Shown here piece by piece: positions 45,800 through 57,477 of a DNA stretch of 64,000 nucleotides. Every line of letters starts with the position of its first letter. The stretch's first letter is position 1. Both the position numbers and the translations under genes were made by a program. The notes beneath the pieces are model-generated. The model made no database searches. It was not told the DNA's origin and worked only from the letters and a program-made list of their open reading frames with translations. Source of the stretch: Rutstroemia sp. NJR-2017a BVV2. Lineage: Eukaryota > Ascomycota > Leotiomycetes > Helotiales > Rutstroemiaceae. The stretch is taken from the NCBI GenBank assembly GCA_002946415.1, contig NJPS01000067.1:1054001-1118000 (forward strand), in the 5' to 3' direction.

Positions 45800-46239
45800 A
45801 TTGATTCAAGAATCATCAAAAAAATGTCACTTTGTATAGATAGGTTTCAGCATTTTTACCTAGTTGTATATAATTCCAAGGTATTGAAGCCATTTTCTCG
45901 GCCGCGAGCAGCTGATCGTGTAGATACTGTACTGGTAACCTGCAAGTCGCTCCTTCCAGATTTCGTTTGCTGCAGATGACTGCACCATGCCCATGCAACC
46001 ACCTATCGAAATATGAGGCTGTCTCTGCGCCCTTTTTCTATGAGTTGTGTCCCAAAAGCAGCATCAAGCCTTAAGAGGTTCAACATATGATTCGCACCTA
46101 ACCCAGGTTTGATTCTCATCACACCTTTCACTTCTCATCACGTCTTTTACTTCGCACAAACACTCGCCAAGACATTTACATCGTCGCTTTTACAGAACAC
46201 TCCCCTCTGACTCACCTTTCCTTCCATTCTGCACGCATA
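45800..46239. other. Intergenic region
   Basis: 3' UTR of the lectin-like gene and promoter of the zinc-finger gene. The last 130 bp are C/T-rich with repeated TCACACCTTTCACTTC-like units (46120-46160). No gene is seen. Confidence 0.5.
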
Positions 46240-47567
46240 ATGGATCTCGGCTACGACTTCGACTTCGACTTCGAACTCGACCTAGCCTTATTCGGGCAGA
46301 CGGAGCAGCAGCATCCTGGCCCATTGGATGATTTGCCCACTTCCGACATGGGCTCAGAGTGAGTGGCTAAAAAAAAAATGCTAACTCATAGAAAAAGGGC
46401 AGGGCATGTATTACTATGCATCAGAGCTCAAGATGCGGCTCAAGATACGGTGCTTTTAGGCTCGCAGGGTATCAACGTAACTCATTGTCTATTGTTAGTT
46501 CCCCTACTTCTCCCATACGCACAATATACTGAGGAGTAGGCAATGCCACATTCACAGCTATTTGTATCACGAAACAACCTGTGCTACTTGCGCCGCACCG
46601 TTGGATCTTTCCGAAGCCGATCTTTATATCAAGGACCCGCATGCATTTTGTACTCGAAGCAGGGCTCCTGACCACCTCTCGTTCCAGTGCTTGCCAGGCT
46701 GTGGTCTTAAGTTCAACACCTTAAAAGACCTTCGCCAGCATTCCAGCGAGAATGGCCACTACGTCTTCTGTTGTCCCTTTCCGAACTGTGCTTCAAGATT
46801 CAGTGGAGGTGCGTCGACAGACGTCCGAGATCATGTAAAGACATCTCATAGAGATGATACGTACACGTGTGCGGAGTGTGGAGATGAAAACATAAGTCGC
46901 CCACAGCTTGATTACCATGGATCAGGCCATGGACATTCTGCTTACATTTGTCGATATCCTAACTGCGATTCTACTGCCGCACAATTTGCCGATCTTGTTC
47001 GGCACCAAGCATGTCACAAGAAAGATGTTCCTCGATACCCCTGTCCCCACTGCCGTTCGTAAGTCTTTGCCCTATCTACGAGATATATCTTCAATCATGC
47101 TATTGTGTCTGTGGAAAATCTCTGCTAACCTTGGTAGGTATCGTGGCAACAACGGCTTCAAGAGAAAAGACCACCTTCAACAGCACATCAGAGGTTATCA
47201 TAAAATTGAGGCCACAGTCACACATACTGGGGATATAGGCACATCCCCGTTCTGCTGTCGCTTTACAGAATGTAAACGCTGGGGTGTCTATCACGAACAG
47301 AACCTCAGGTCTCTCGAGGATCTAACTGAACATATGCGGGCTCAACACAGTTCTTCCGCATATATATGCAACAAGCCGTCGTGCGAGCGAGTTGGCATGA
47401 ACGGATTCGGCACGAAGAAGGACTTGCAAGTTCACGTCAAGAAAGATCATCCTTCTCCATTCCAATGTCCACATCCTGGATGCGGGCGTGTGGGGTCCAA
47501 CGGGTGGCTCAGGGAACGGGATATGAAGAAGCACGTTACCAAGTTCCACAGCATCAGCGAGGAATGA
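46240..47567 (+). CDS. C2H2 zinc-finger protein
   Basis: Exons 46240-46358, 46558-47058 and 47138-47567 close in phase to 349 aa; introns are 199 and 79 bp. The short first exon is acidic and repetitive (YDFDFDFELDLALF, from GACTTC hexamers). After it come a CATC pair and a series of about seven C2H2-like fingers with irregular spacing: CLPGCGLKFNTLKDLRQH, CPFPNCASRF..H, CAECGDENISRPQLDYH, CRYPNC..H, CPHCRS..H, and in exon 3 C..C with H..H pairs up to CPHPGCGRVGSNGWLRERDM. It probably acts as a nuclear DNA- or RNA-binding regulator, with the acidic N-terminus as a possible activation segment. The 199-bp first intron could contain a small extra exon. Targets unknown. Confidence 0.85.
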
Positions 47568-47936
47568 ACAAGGTCCTGAAGCTCACATTTGGCATGCACT
47601 GGTCATGAATCATGTCGTCGGCTCAACTTTTATCTGGTTCGGACTCCAAGTCGTTTGTTGGTATTTCTCAGTTGTGGAAAGGTATTCGAACATCGAAAAA
47701 CATAAAAAAAACGAGAAAAATTAAAACACAGGAAAAAGACGCTAAAAGGTGTGGAGGAGATGTCGCCGGAGATGTGTCTGAAATTTGTTCCTTTTTGTCT
47801 GGGTTTGGGTTTCTATGTCACCTACTGTTATTTCAATGAAAAAGCACCACAGTCGTTACCATAACCAGGTTTTATCTCATGCAATGCCATCGTGAGCGGC
47901 GAATAACTCCAGATGATGCATTGAGCATATCATATA
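47568..47936. other. Convergent 3' region
   Basis: A-rich (47700-47760) sequence between convergent genes. A 75-codon frame shows no features. Probably two 3' UTRs. Confidence 0.5.
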
Positions 47937-48709
47937 TCAAACTGCTACAGCGCCCATAGCTTTTAAGACTTTACATTCGCCTTTATGACCCCTCTCACTC
48001 CAACCCTTCGTCTGACATGGCTATCGTCAAACCAATTAGCTCTCCAACATGATAAGGGAAGGGATTACAAGCTACCTTATCACAATACCACACGGCTTCA
48101 CAACCTCTACACCTCGAAAGCTCTTCTTGATTTCTTGATTTATCACATGCTTGGCACCTCATAATGTGTTCTTTTGCAGCCTCCGGACCAAGATCTTCAC
48201 GTTCTTTCAGATACCTCTCACTCATACCAACAAGTTTTTCCAACGACGTGGGAACAATCTACCCACAACCTGATTAGCCATCAAGAACGACTCCCTCCAT
48301 CCCATGATCCACATACCACAAGATCTTCCCACCTACACCTCACATAACCCTGTTTCCCCTCCCTCACACCATGTCTCTCAGGCCGCGGCACCAGTACCGT
48401 ATGGCCCTTCCTCATCTTCTTAATATCAAACCCCCCCGCATCCGCACTGGCAGCCGACCCCTCCAACTGCGCCGGAGTCAGCGGCGCCGCGAGAATTACC
48501 GTCAGCGCAAATGACGCGGATGCTGCATCCGTACAGATAAATGTGGGTGTGGTGGACAGTGTCATGTTCTGGGAAATAGTTGCAGCTAAGTAAGTTTTCG
48601 CACCTGCCGGCGACGCGTCATTGGTCGGGACGGAGGGATCGGCGAGAGGGGTGGTGGAGAAGGTCAGGAAGGCGGTGGAGTCGTGGAGATTGGGGAATGT
48701 GGAGGACAT
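47937..48709 (-). CDS. MYND-type zinc-finger protein
   Basis: Exons 48709-48317, 48258-48076 and 48020-47937 close in phase to 219 aa. Introns are 58 and 55 bp (GTATGT and GTAGCT donors). Residues 1-130 form an Ala/Thr/Ser-rich domain of unknown fold ending RCRWEDLV. The C-terminal MYND finger is split by the second intron: CQACDKS, CRGCEAVWYCDK in exon 2, then PCQTKGWSERGHKGECKVLK in exon 3. Together these supply all eight ligands (C-x2-C, C-x2-C, YC-x3-C, H-x3-C). MYND domains mediate protein-protein contacts, often with PxLxP peptides. It has no SET domain, so it is not a SMYD-type methyltransferase. Specific function unknown. Confidence 0.85.
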
Positions 48710-49467
48710 GATAATGATAACTGGTTTGGGGGGTGGGAAATAACTGTGCGATTAGCTCGGAGGATGGGAATAAAACTCGGTGGGCAGGTGGACAGGTGAG
48801 TGAGCGATATTGATTGAGGATATAATTTTCGCTGGCAGTGAGCTATTTGGTGGGATGAAACATATGTGAAACATGGGGTTGGGAGAGCTGCTTATGGATC
48901 GATCAATTTTGCGCTATTTGAGCCTGATGTTCTAATTCTGAGATGTTCGTAGAGTAGTTTTGTTATACTGTTTGCGAGGATACGTTGCATATCTTTACAG
49001 CTTCACCTCCTGAGAGTGCGGCGGAAGAGGACGTTTTCGGAGTTTCACGTGCTACCATCATGTACTTCGCATGCCATGAATGCCAATATCCAGAGTGATG
49101 CACAAGCGGGATCTAAACCAGCCGGTACCCCTGAAATCCGTCCAAACCATCCCAGAATTGATAAGGATAGCAGAAAGGGACTGCTTGCTGCAATGCTGGC
49201 AAAGAGCGGACCGAATAAAAGCCAGATACTTCGTACATGCTCACGTTATGTGTGGGAAAATCTGCTGCTATTTGGCCCTGGCTCCACAAAACATCCCAAA
49301 TCTGACCACTCGTATCATCCCATCCAATTCATCGTTTCTCTCACCACATTTTCTGTGGAGCTTCATATCGAGTCAGTCGTCATAGACGCATAAATAAAGA
49401 AGTTGGCCTTTGCCTTTCTCTTTCTCTCCTGTAAAATATGTGAAGATCAATTCGAATCCCATTCTCC
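48710..49467. other. Divergent promoter region
   Basis: Lies between the MYND protein start and the 2EXR-like protein start. Two overlapping plus frames (125 and 101 codons near 49016-49393) have no recognisable content. Confidence 0.5.
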
Positions 49468-50307
49468 ATGGCGATTTTGCAAAGATATCAAAATCCCACC
49501 GCTCATTCGAGAGGAAGGAAAATCGACTGTATGAAGGCGAACGCTACTCTTTCCGCTCAGAGCGGAACTCCTCCGTTCTTACGTCTTCCGTTCGATATTC
49601 GTTTGCTGATCTATCGTCACCTGATTCCAGCCATCAACTCCAACTTCGAATGGACTTCTGCATGGGATCCGAATAATCCTCGCCACTTGTCTGAAGAACG
49701 GAAACTGTACTCTCCTCCTATCCTTCATACAAATCGTATGATATACCAAGAAGTCCTCCACGAATTGCATACCTTCTGGCCTTATCGAGCGTCGGTGAAT
49801 AATTATGGCATACGATTCATGGGATATACCTTCCTACAACCACCGGCGGCGTTTCGGTTCATTCACACTATGGATCTCATGATTCACATTGACAGCTATT
49901 CACACCAGAAAATCGCTGATATCTTGAGATCGTTTTTGGAAGTCACGTGCGTCAAAGGACAACTTCGACGGCTTCAGATCGGATTGACGTTCAGTCTGTT
50001 GTGTTTTCAAATCCATATGGGAAACCTGAGAGATCTGAGAAAGGCATTGGAGAAGAACTTGAATCCGCTGAGGAGGAGACTTCGGGGTCTGAATGAGGTG
50101 AAAATACGGAGGTTGAAGGAGGATTCTTTGACTCTTTCGGGCCAGAATGCTACGGATGTGTTTTTCAGAGAGAGGAGAGATTTCTTGCAGACGGTTCAGT
50201 CATTTATGGATCAGTTGGTGAAGGAGTCCATGATGATTCAGCGGATCTCTTGCCAAGATATTCGCACGCCTGCTATCTGTATGTCTTCTGTCCCGGAGTT
50301 GGCTTGA
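49468..50307 (+). CDS. 2EXR/F-box-like domain protein
   Basis: Single-exon gene of 279 aa starting MAILQRYQNPTAH; a downstream ATG at 49531 (MKANATLS) is an alternative start. Residues 36-54, PPFLRLPFDIRLLIYRHLI, match the FxxLPxEIRxxIYxxL motif of the fungal 2EXR/F-box-like family. The following ILHTNRMIYQEVLHEL is the family's usual second block (LxxTCRQIYxEAxxxF). The rest is a mixed alpha/beta scaffold with a basic segment near 180-200. Such genes are numerous and lineage-expanded in filamentous ascomycetes, and function is generally unknown. A role in SCF-type ubiquitin ligases is an inference from the F-box-like motif only. Confidence 0.8.
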   Translation: MAILQRYQNPTAHSRGRKIDCMKANATLSAQSGTPPFLRLPFDIRLLIYRHLIPAINSNFEWTSAWDPNNPRHLSEERKLYSPPILHTNRMIYQEVLHELHTFWPYRASVNNYGIRFMGYTFLQPPAAFRFIHTMDLMIHIDSYSHQKIADILRSFLEVTCVKGQLRRLQIGLTFSLLCFQIHMGNLRDLRKALEKNLNPLRRRLRGLNEVKIRRLKEDSLTLSGQNATDVFFRERRDFLQTVQSFMDQLVKESMMIQRISCQDIRTPAICMSSVPELA

Positions 50308-51915
50308 GCCCTGTCAGCTTGTCAACATCTCTGGATACTGAGTGGAAGATATGGATCGCTGGAGTTCAATTCTTCTCATAAAACGAGGCCACGAGGTCTT
50401 CCTGAACAAGAAGCTTACGTCAAGGACGAGGGCAGTCTCTGCATGCAGAATTTGCACTGGGACGAAAGGATCTTTGGGTCTACAACTGCGTATGAATGGC
50501 ATGCTCATCTACTGGCCGGTTTCATGCTCACATGTCGTCGTCCTACGTATTGCGTGGTTGCGTGGTTGCGTTTTGTGATGTAACCAGTGTAGTTAATCAA
50601 CCACGGTTCGTCCCATCTACGACACAGGAAGAGGGGGCCATTCTGCGAAGAAAGCGCCCAATCAAACGAATCTGGCACAGATCTTCGGAAATGGCGCAGA
50701 GCGAGGACGATTACAACCACATGTATTCCAGGGATAGTTTGAAGATACATACGAATATATGTACGGGCAATCACTTTGTGCTGAAACAGATAGAAGGATT
50801 ACGAATGCGGGGGTTACAATATCTTGCAGGAGGCCGAGCGGTGTTTGACCTCCCCTCGTGGAAAACCAAAATTTCCAATGTGGTGCTCCAGATCCAACTG
50901 GGAATTCTTTGCATGTACTACTTTAGTTTACCATTAATAATTCCAAATTCATCCCAACCATATCACTGCCGTATGACTTTTGGTCCACACCAACAGGTAT
51001 GTCTCGAGACTGCTTTGACGTGTTCAATGTTCTTCACTGCGAGTAGCCCACGTGATAAGCGGGTAAATGTGCGAAATGACTTCATTTCACCGGCTAGTCT
51101 AGTCCTCGTATGGTAATCCGGAATTCCCCAGTCGCAATCCATTCCCTTTTTTCCAATTTTGCTCAATGCAGGCAGCCCAACGCAGAAATGCGACAAAAGT
51201 GGTGAGGGTGTGGACATGAATTATGTCAACTTCCACTCCTTCGGCGCTTAGCAAGGTGAAATTGTGTCTGGTCGTTGGCTTTTGCTCTCTCAATTTCCCA
51301 ATGCAGGAACACAATCGAGCTCTGCCTTTAACCTTACTCGTACGGGTAAGGTGCAACAAATGAAGCGCTCGCTCACTCGCTCGGAACCAGCGTGAGACGG
51401 CATCAAAGCATAGCCACGTCTGCTGGCTTGCGCATACAGTACAAACATTGGCATACCAAGGCTCTAACTACCGGTGCCAGTCAGTTAAGTTATTATCGGA
51501 GGCACGTTAACCTTAATCCGCTGCCAGGATTGTCATCCCACGATGCAAACAAAATGCTACTGAGTACGGAGAGGGCTCAGCATGTTCTATTTCCTCCATT
51601 CCCACCCACCACTCGGTGGGTGATTGCACTATGCCATCTCATGTGCATTCGGAGCGTTTCACTGTGTGATTGGATCGTATGCAGCCATCCTTGTCCTGAT
51701 TGTTTGTTCCAACTCGGCTGCGCAAAATCCAAATGTGGTCGCGACTACGAACTTGTGGTTGTATCAAGTTCGAAGAAGGATGTGTGGGCTGCTATTTTGC
51801 CGTTGGGGGTATTCTCCCAGTGGGCGTAGGGTCTTTACATAAGTAAAGGTTGCTCCCGTGAACTGGCAACGGACTTCACAATCATTAGTCTGGTTGTTTA
51901 TGTTTTTGTGTTACA
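50308..51915. other. 1.6-kb gene-poor gap with a hairpin
   Basis: No gene is supportable. A perfect hairpin with 8-bp arms (CACCCACC/GGTGGGTG, loop ACTC) is at 51603-51622. Frames of 206 (50496-51116) and 145 codons (51392-51829) have no family features or plausible start context. TGCGTGGT is repeated in tandem at 50555-50570. Confidence 0.5.
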
Positions 51916-52996
51916 ATGAGTGTTCAAAGATTTAGTCGCCTTTGCGCTTGCATCTGTTTCTTCCTGTTGTCGTTTGCTAGTGGTTCGTCTCGCGTACCCA
52001 ATTTCCTCTTTCCCAAGGATGATTATTGATTGTCCTTGAACAGCAACACCTTCCAAAGTATCTCGACAATCCAATGCTACTGCAGGTGGAAAAATTCTCC
52101 GAATCGTAAGTACCTTCGCATCTCCAATCAGTTTGAGAGTCGGATTTACTTTTCCGCATAACGGGCACCAAGTTTCGACCTTGTTTCCGTTTTTGAATAC
52201 ATACTAACATCAACCTTTCTAGCAACCTCTTGGCAACTCGATTACGTTCGGGTATTTAAGTTCTGACGGTAATGGCTATCGTTTGGGCCTTCAGGATCTG
52301 CTCCTTGCCGACGGAAACACAGTTCAATATGTTGGGTCTGTCCAGGCTGGAAACATGACTGATAACTTCAACGAGGGGCATCCCGGCGCAGTCATCGAAC
52401 AAATCGCTCAGTATGCACGGTTATCTCTCCCGGAACTCCCTAATGTGGTTTTGTTGATGGCTGGCACCAATGACATGAACGGCCTGGTCAACATCTCAGG
52501 TGCACCTGCACGGCTAGCTAATCTACTCGACGAGATCAATACCGCCGTACCGGGTGTGACTACCGTAGTCGCGCAACTCACGCCTGCGGCAAACGTCACC
52601 GTGGAGAAAGCCATCGAAGCATTCAATGCAGAGATTCCAAAAGTCGTTTCATCCAAGGTAGCGGCTGGACAAAAAGTCTCTGTGGTTAACATGATGGATT
52701 ATGTTACTGTGAATGACCTTCGAGACGGATTACATCCAACTGATCACGGATACCAACAAATGGCGCAAGCGTGGTTTAAAGGAATCCAACAGGTGCAATT
52801 GGATGGATGGGTCAGTCAACCAAGTACGATGACTGCGACGAGAGCGGTTACGTTGGCGATGCAGACTTCTTCTTCAACAGCTTCCAGTATGCCTGTTTCC
52901 AAAACGAATGTTTCTTCTGGTTCGCGGTCCGGTGCTAGTATGGGAGGCATGGTAGCCATTTCGGCTCTTCTGGGATATTTCTTGTTGTATACTTGA
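51916..52996 (+). CDS. Secreted GPI-anchored SGNH/GDSL hydrolase
   Basis: Exons 51916-51982, 52044-52105 and 52223-52996 close in phase to 300 aa. Exon 1 encodes the signal peptide (MSVQRFSRLCACICFFLLSF). Block I follows the second intron (QPLGNSITFGY, catalytic Ser in GNSIT, about residue 48). Block III is LLMAGTNDMN, with the oxyanion Asn, and block V is DGLHPTDHGY with the Asp/His pair (about 211-214). The Ser/Thr-rich tail ends in a hydrophobic segment (GGMVAISALLGYFLLYT) at the stop, as in GPI signals. It is similar to carbohydrate-esterase-like fungal SGNH proteins and probably deacylates cell-wall or plant polysaccharides, or lipids, at the cell surface. The first intron donor (GTTCGT) is non-consensus, but the phase and signal peptide support it. 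Confidence 0.9.
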
Positions 52997-54198
52997 GGGA
53001 TTAAACGGCTTGTCATCCGACTTATCATTCGACAACCATTTAACAGCGCCGATTTCAAGCCATTACCAAGGTCAGGTCATCCAGTCTGCGAATAGCTTTT
53101 TCCATCTCCCGGATATTCTATTCTCGAACCCATCTCCAGGGAACCAGAACACACGCGTCCGTCGGACATCTATGCGCTTCCGCACCTCAGAACAATCTCA
53201 ACACTGGCGACAGTTCCGCCGAAATGTATACTTAGGGTTTTTACCACGGCCCTCGCCACTTGACGAGAATCGATGGATGAAAAGGAGGAAGTGTGCTCAG
53301 CTCACAAACGCCACAAGCGGACGTTGTATATATATACTTAATATTATAGAACAAAATACATCCAGATGTGCAAAATTTGATGTTCGAATATGCTCTTGAT
53401 TTCATAATCAGTTTGACGTCTAGAAAAGCATAGCCGTGCTTACTTGTTGTTGGCTTTCAAGGGGTCGATCCATGTAATTTTTGTTGGCAATTACGGGAGG
53501 ATGGATGTACGTGAAGAAAGTTAATCGGGACTTCTTGCTTACTGGTGAGAAATCCGTTCTATCTAAGATGTTGGTTTGGGGTAGAAATACAAGGGACTCG
53601 AGTCGGCTCTTGGTTGTATGTCTTCGAGCTACGGAAATGATTAATAAGATCATGATGATGTTGGTCATGGAAAATCTGCTCTCCTCCTGGATGGTCTAGC
53701 TTTAGATTTTAGAGAGAGTAGTTGTGATTTGGGATTGAAGTGGGTTCGACATAAGGTGGATTTTCGCCGGGGGAGGTTATCGTTATCATTTGTGAAGTGA
53801 CATAACTCGTTCTTATAGAAAAATCCAACAAGAGGTAACACAAGCTGTTACGCTCGATGTTGACTATTGAGTTGCAAATGTCTTTGGTAGCTGGCAGTGA
53901 AAAGATTGGCACGATCTAAAACTATCTATCGTTGCTATTGTTCTGTTGAAACGAACAATCTATGATGGCTAACTATCCCCTGGTATGACGACGTACCAGG
54001 AACATAGAGTTCAGGCGAAAATTCCCAGAAGTGCGTAGTTCCGCCATTAGACCTCTAACTTTTATTCTTTTCTGTCTTTTTCCGCCTGGAAACGGTACCT
54101 CGACCTCGTGAGCAATACCAAATGACCGTTGTCACACATAGTAAACCCAATAAAGCTACTATGTTATTGACAGGACTTGTAGAATGACCTTTCTCTAG
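52997..54198. other. Convergent intergenic gap
   Basis: 1.2 kb between convergent genes. The frame at 53010-53399 (129 codons) and the smaller ones have no recognisable features. Nothing further is seen. Confidence 0.5.
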
Positions 54199-55113
54199 TC
54201 AAAGGCTCTGCTTGTCGCCAACAGGAGGTATTCTAGAATTCAGATATTGTTCCAGATCCTCAATCTCTAGTACATCTGCCGAATGCTCGAGGCCGCTGAG
54301 AACTATTAGCATCGAAAATATCTTGTATATGGCAACCAAGGAAATATGCAGAAGAACTTACGGGTACATCTTCAATTCGACATCAAACCCTTCCTCGCGC
54401 AAGACCTCAGCTGTCTTTCTTCCCCATTCTGGCCTTACGAGAGGATCAGCATCTCCATGCCCCATCCAGATCTTCGTCTGCTTATTGAAACCCCCAGACT
54501 CGCCCAATAATTCTTTAAGCTTGTTGTGCAATAACAGGTAGCAACTCATGCCGAAGATACCTCCCAACGGCGATGGAGATGTAATGCCCGAGAAGATGGA
54601 CATAGCACCTCCCTGCGAGAAGCCACCGATAACAATGCGCTTTGAGTCAATTTTGCTATCTTCGACTTCGGACTTGATGAGAGAGTGGAAGTAGGCCTGC
54701 GAGCGGAGAATGCCTACTTCGTCTTGCGCGGCTTGGAGGTCGTTGAAAGCTATCTGGGTTTGTGAACGTCAGCAAAGGATTGAGATATTGCGATTGGTTT
54801 GTAGATGTGTGAACGGACGGCGCCCTTAGGTCTTACAATGTCGTACCAGCCTGGCATCGCCATTCCGAAGTTCTGCAGATCTGTATGTTAGTACTTGTCT
54901 TTTCTTGACGGCTGGAGAACCACTTACGACGGAGATGGGAATGTTGGGCGCATTTGGGAAGATGAATTTCACTTCTTGGAACTTTTGTCGCCGGCGCCAG
55001 TTCTCGGCGAGTGAGGCCCAGCCAGCGCCACTGTCGCCGAGTCCATGAGCCATGATGACGGTGGCCGTGTGCTTGGTAACGGCAGGAATAATGAGAGCAG
55101 TTGGAGGAGGCAT
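54199..55113 (-). CDS. APT1: Acyl-protein thioesterase 1 (APT1/LYPLA-type)
   Basis: Exons 55113-54928, 54872-54837, 54753-54362 and 54295-54199 close in phase to 236 aa, the usual length. The second exon is a 12-codon microexon (NFGMAMPGWYDI). Motifs: VIMAHGLGDSGAGW near the N-terminus, FIFPNAP, MPGWYD, the nucleophile elbow GGFSQGGAMS (Ser about 115), GHGDADPLV (Asp about 170) and GLEHSA (His about 209). The enzyme is a cytosolic serine hydrolase that removes palmitate from proteins and cleaves lysophospholipids. A possible oddity is the catalytic-His block, GLEHSA, where many family members have GMxHS. A homologue-based check of the microexon is desirable, but the domain continuity is convincing. 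Confidence 0.94.
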
Positions 55114-55522
55114 TTTAGCGGGAAGAACTTAGGGAGATGTCTGAAGTTATTCACACAGTTCAATAAATGGCGACGAGTTCCAAGATCGTTCCCAAGTCAA
55201 TGAGATTCCGTAGATGAGGTTATTCGCGAATAGAAATAAGACCGAGCTCCCCGCCTTATCGAGTGCAGTCTTACTGGTCATATCCCTGCATTTTCTTATC
55301 AAGGGTCTCGAATGTGCATATCACAAGTCATTGCTTCAACAACGCACAAAATCTAACTAGTTTTTCAGAGTTTGCTGGAGCAACTCAGATGTTTCATATC
55401 TACCTGTTTTTGAGGGTGCCATAGTAAAGAATCCTTAGTATTTCGACGCTGGACTGTTTGTGCGGATCGTCCTTCATCCCAAGTCCCACATTTGACCAAA
55501 CAGCCAACAAAGCACACCGAAA
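55114..55522. other. Divergent promoter region
   Basis: Shared upstream region between the acyl-protein thioesterase and the Ivy1-like gene. Minus frames at 55365-55696 are complements of the Ivy1-like N-terminus. No other gene is seen. Confidence 0.5.
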
Positions 55523-56983
55523 ATGGCGCCGGCAACCCCTCGAGCTCAATCTCCTGCTCAGCGGCCTTTGCCCTCCTCCCCAACTTATTCGTACGCCTCC
55601 ACACTTCCGCTGGCATCCACTTTTACGCTTCCCCCTCCTCCTGCACCGCACCCACCTCATGCTATTCTCATGAAATCTGACCTCGAACTCTCCCAAATCG
55701 CCTACGCAGAACTTCTCACGACAGCCAAGAACTACAGACTTGCTCTCGCAGAACTAAGCTCTTCGGCTTCGGCTTTCGGGAGCGCGTTAGAAGCATGCGC
55801 TCGATTAAAAGAGGCTCGGTCAGAAGCCCTTTCGGCACCCGGTGGAAGTCTCAGCAATAGTTTTACAGCCAGCGGGAACTGCACAGGAGACAATCTCATG
55901 TCTGCCAGCGGTGTCCATCAACTGATCGCAAACCACCAGCAGATTCTGTCAGAATGCGTATACCGCTCCTTCGAAGTGCCCTTGCTGCACGAGCTCGATA
56001 ACTGGAGGCGGCATATCGAGGAAGAGGAGGTTGCATACCAGAAGGAGGTGAAGAACATGAGCAAAGAGATTCGTAAGATGGAGAGAGAAGGCTTGAGGCT
56101 GCATAAACAGCGGAAGAGGGATGTGCGAGGGTTTAGAGGGCATCTGGTGGAACTGACGGGAAAGCTCGACGGCCTTACTACACTACACGGTGAACATGCA
56201 AGAGGGTTACTGCGGGACTGTCAAGAAGTCAGCATGAAAGTCGTCGAGTCTAGTTCCTCCCTCGTTCGCGCTGAAGTCGATATCTTCGAGGCTCTTGCGC
56301 GGAAAGGTTGGAGTGGAGGCGGTCTCGAAGAGCTGCTGGAGCGGGGACAAGATCTTTTCTCGATGGAGCCATCTTCTCCAAACCCAGACACGAGCAGTAG
56401 TCCATCAAAGATCTTCAGCATCCTACCACAGAAGTCAATTCTTGTGGACTCTGTCCATTCTTTAAACGACCAATCCGCGCAGATTGGCCACAAGCGGAGC
56501 GATAGTCTTCTCGTCGACACCAATCATTACCAATCACTAGCCGCAGTTGCAGGACGCGATATGGACTCTAGATCATTTTTTACCGAACGCGAAACCAGGA
56601 TTTTGAACCGCTCGAGAGCTGTGCAACCATTCAGTCCATCGCCTGTAGATAGGAATTTCGATCCTTTAGAGCTGCCTCCTCCCATTCAGAGATCGAACTC
56701 TAGAGAAGAACAGATCGAACGGGCTCGACTCGACGCCCTGGGTAGTATCACGCCTGAGATCTTCAGAGACGAGAGTATCTCCGCACCGTCCGTAATAGAA
56801 TCACAAGCGGAGTCTGAGAGAAAAAGTACTTCTGGAGACGACTCCGAAGCAGAGACAGAGAGAGACGATAAAAGTGAGATGTCAGAAGGGACGATCCGAG
56901 GTGATGAGTTTGCGCTCTCGACAGCTGGAGACACCGACGATCACACAGACGATAATAGTGATACGGACAGTCTCACCGTGTGA
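55523..56983 (+). CDS. IVY1: Ivy1-like I-BAR-domain protein
   Basis: Single-exon gene of 486 aa starting MAPATPRAQSPAQ. After a Pro/Ser-rich 50-residue leader comes a long helical region (about 50-280) with SDLELSQIAYAELLTTAKNY, LEACARLKEARSEAL, the coiled EVPLLHELDNWRRHIEEEE and EVKNMSKEIRKMEREGLRLH. This resembles the inverted-BAR (IMD) domain of yeast Ivy1. The C-terminal 200 residues are disordered, Ser-rich and increasingly acidic (SDTDSLTV end). Ivy1 binds phosphoinositides, the Rab Ypt7 and Vps33 at the vacuole and signalling endosomes, and damps TORC1 and Fab1. The match is at fold and layout level, so the symbol is tentative. Confidence 0.75.
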   Translation: MAPATPRAQSPAQRPLPSSPTYSYASTLPLASTFTLPPPPAPHPPHAILMKSDLELSQIAYAELLTTAKNYRLALAELSSSASAFGSALEACARLKEARSEALSAPGGSLSNSFTASGNCTGDNLMSASGVHQLIANHQQILSECVYRSFEVPLLHELDNWRRHIEEEEVAYQKEVKNMSKEIRKMEREGLRLHKQRKRDVRGFRGHLVELTGKLDGLTTLHGEHARGLLRDCQEVSMKVVESSSSLVRAEVDIFEALARKGWSGGGLEELLERGQDLFSMEPSSPNPDTSSSPSKIFSILPQKSILVDSVHSLNDQSAQIGHKRSDSLLVDTNHYQSLAAVAGRDMDSRSFFTERETRILNRSRAVQPFSPSPVDRNFDPLELPPPIQRSNSREEQIERARLDALGSITPEIFRDESISAPSVIESQAESERKSTSGDDSEAETERDDKSEMSEGTIRGDEFALSTAGDTDDHTDDNSDTDSLTV

Positions 56984-57477
56984 GATGCGTTCCGTTTTCA
57001 TAGCACGCGAGTATGAATGCATGCCTTCTTAGTTCTTGGTTTTCATGACCCTTCTCAACACGTAAATGAGCAGTAGGGATACACGGTTTTGGCTGGTTGG
57101 GTTGGCGTTGGTTGGGCTGGAGTTAATGATATGCAGTTATTTATGTACGACATGAATATGGAGGCGCAGCGGGGTGTTCTGCTGCCAGACTGATGATGAG
57201 ACTAGAATAGATGAAAGTACGAGAGGTGTTACAGTGGTTTATGTTTGATGATAGAATGACAAAATGGGATTTTCACATTATATTTCTGACTTGTTTGATT
57301 GCCAAAACTCCTTTCATTTGCCCCTCCACCTCCCTTTTTGGTAGTTGTCATTTATTACATTCCCAACTTGCAGACTTTTGCCTGCGGGTATACTCTTCTA
57401 CTACTGAATTTATGGCTTCAACATAAAAACACAGTAGCCTATGCCAGCCCAACACCTGAAATATCCAATCTTCCTGT
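56984..57477. other. Convergent 3' region
   Basis: Between convergent stop codons. Short frames (71 and 84 codons) have no features. TTGGGTTGG-like direct repeats occur at 57095-57120. Confidence 0.5.

Noticed and set aside
50496..51116. 206-codon plus frame
   Set aside because: No motifs, erratic composition and a weak start; it overlaps minus frames of similar quality.
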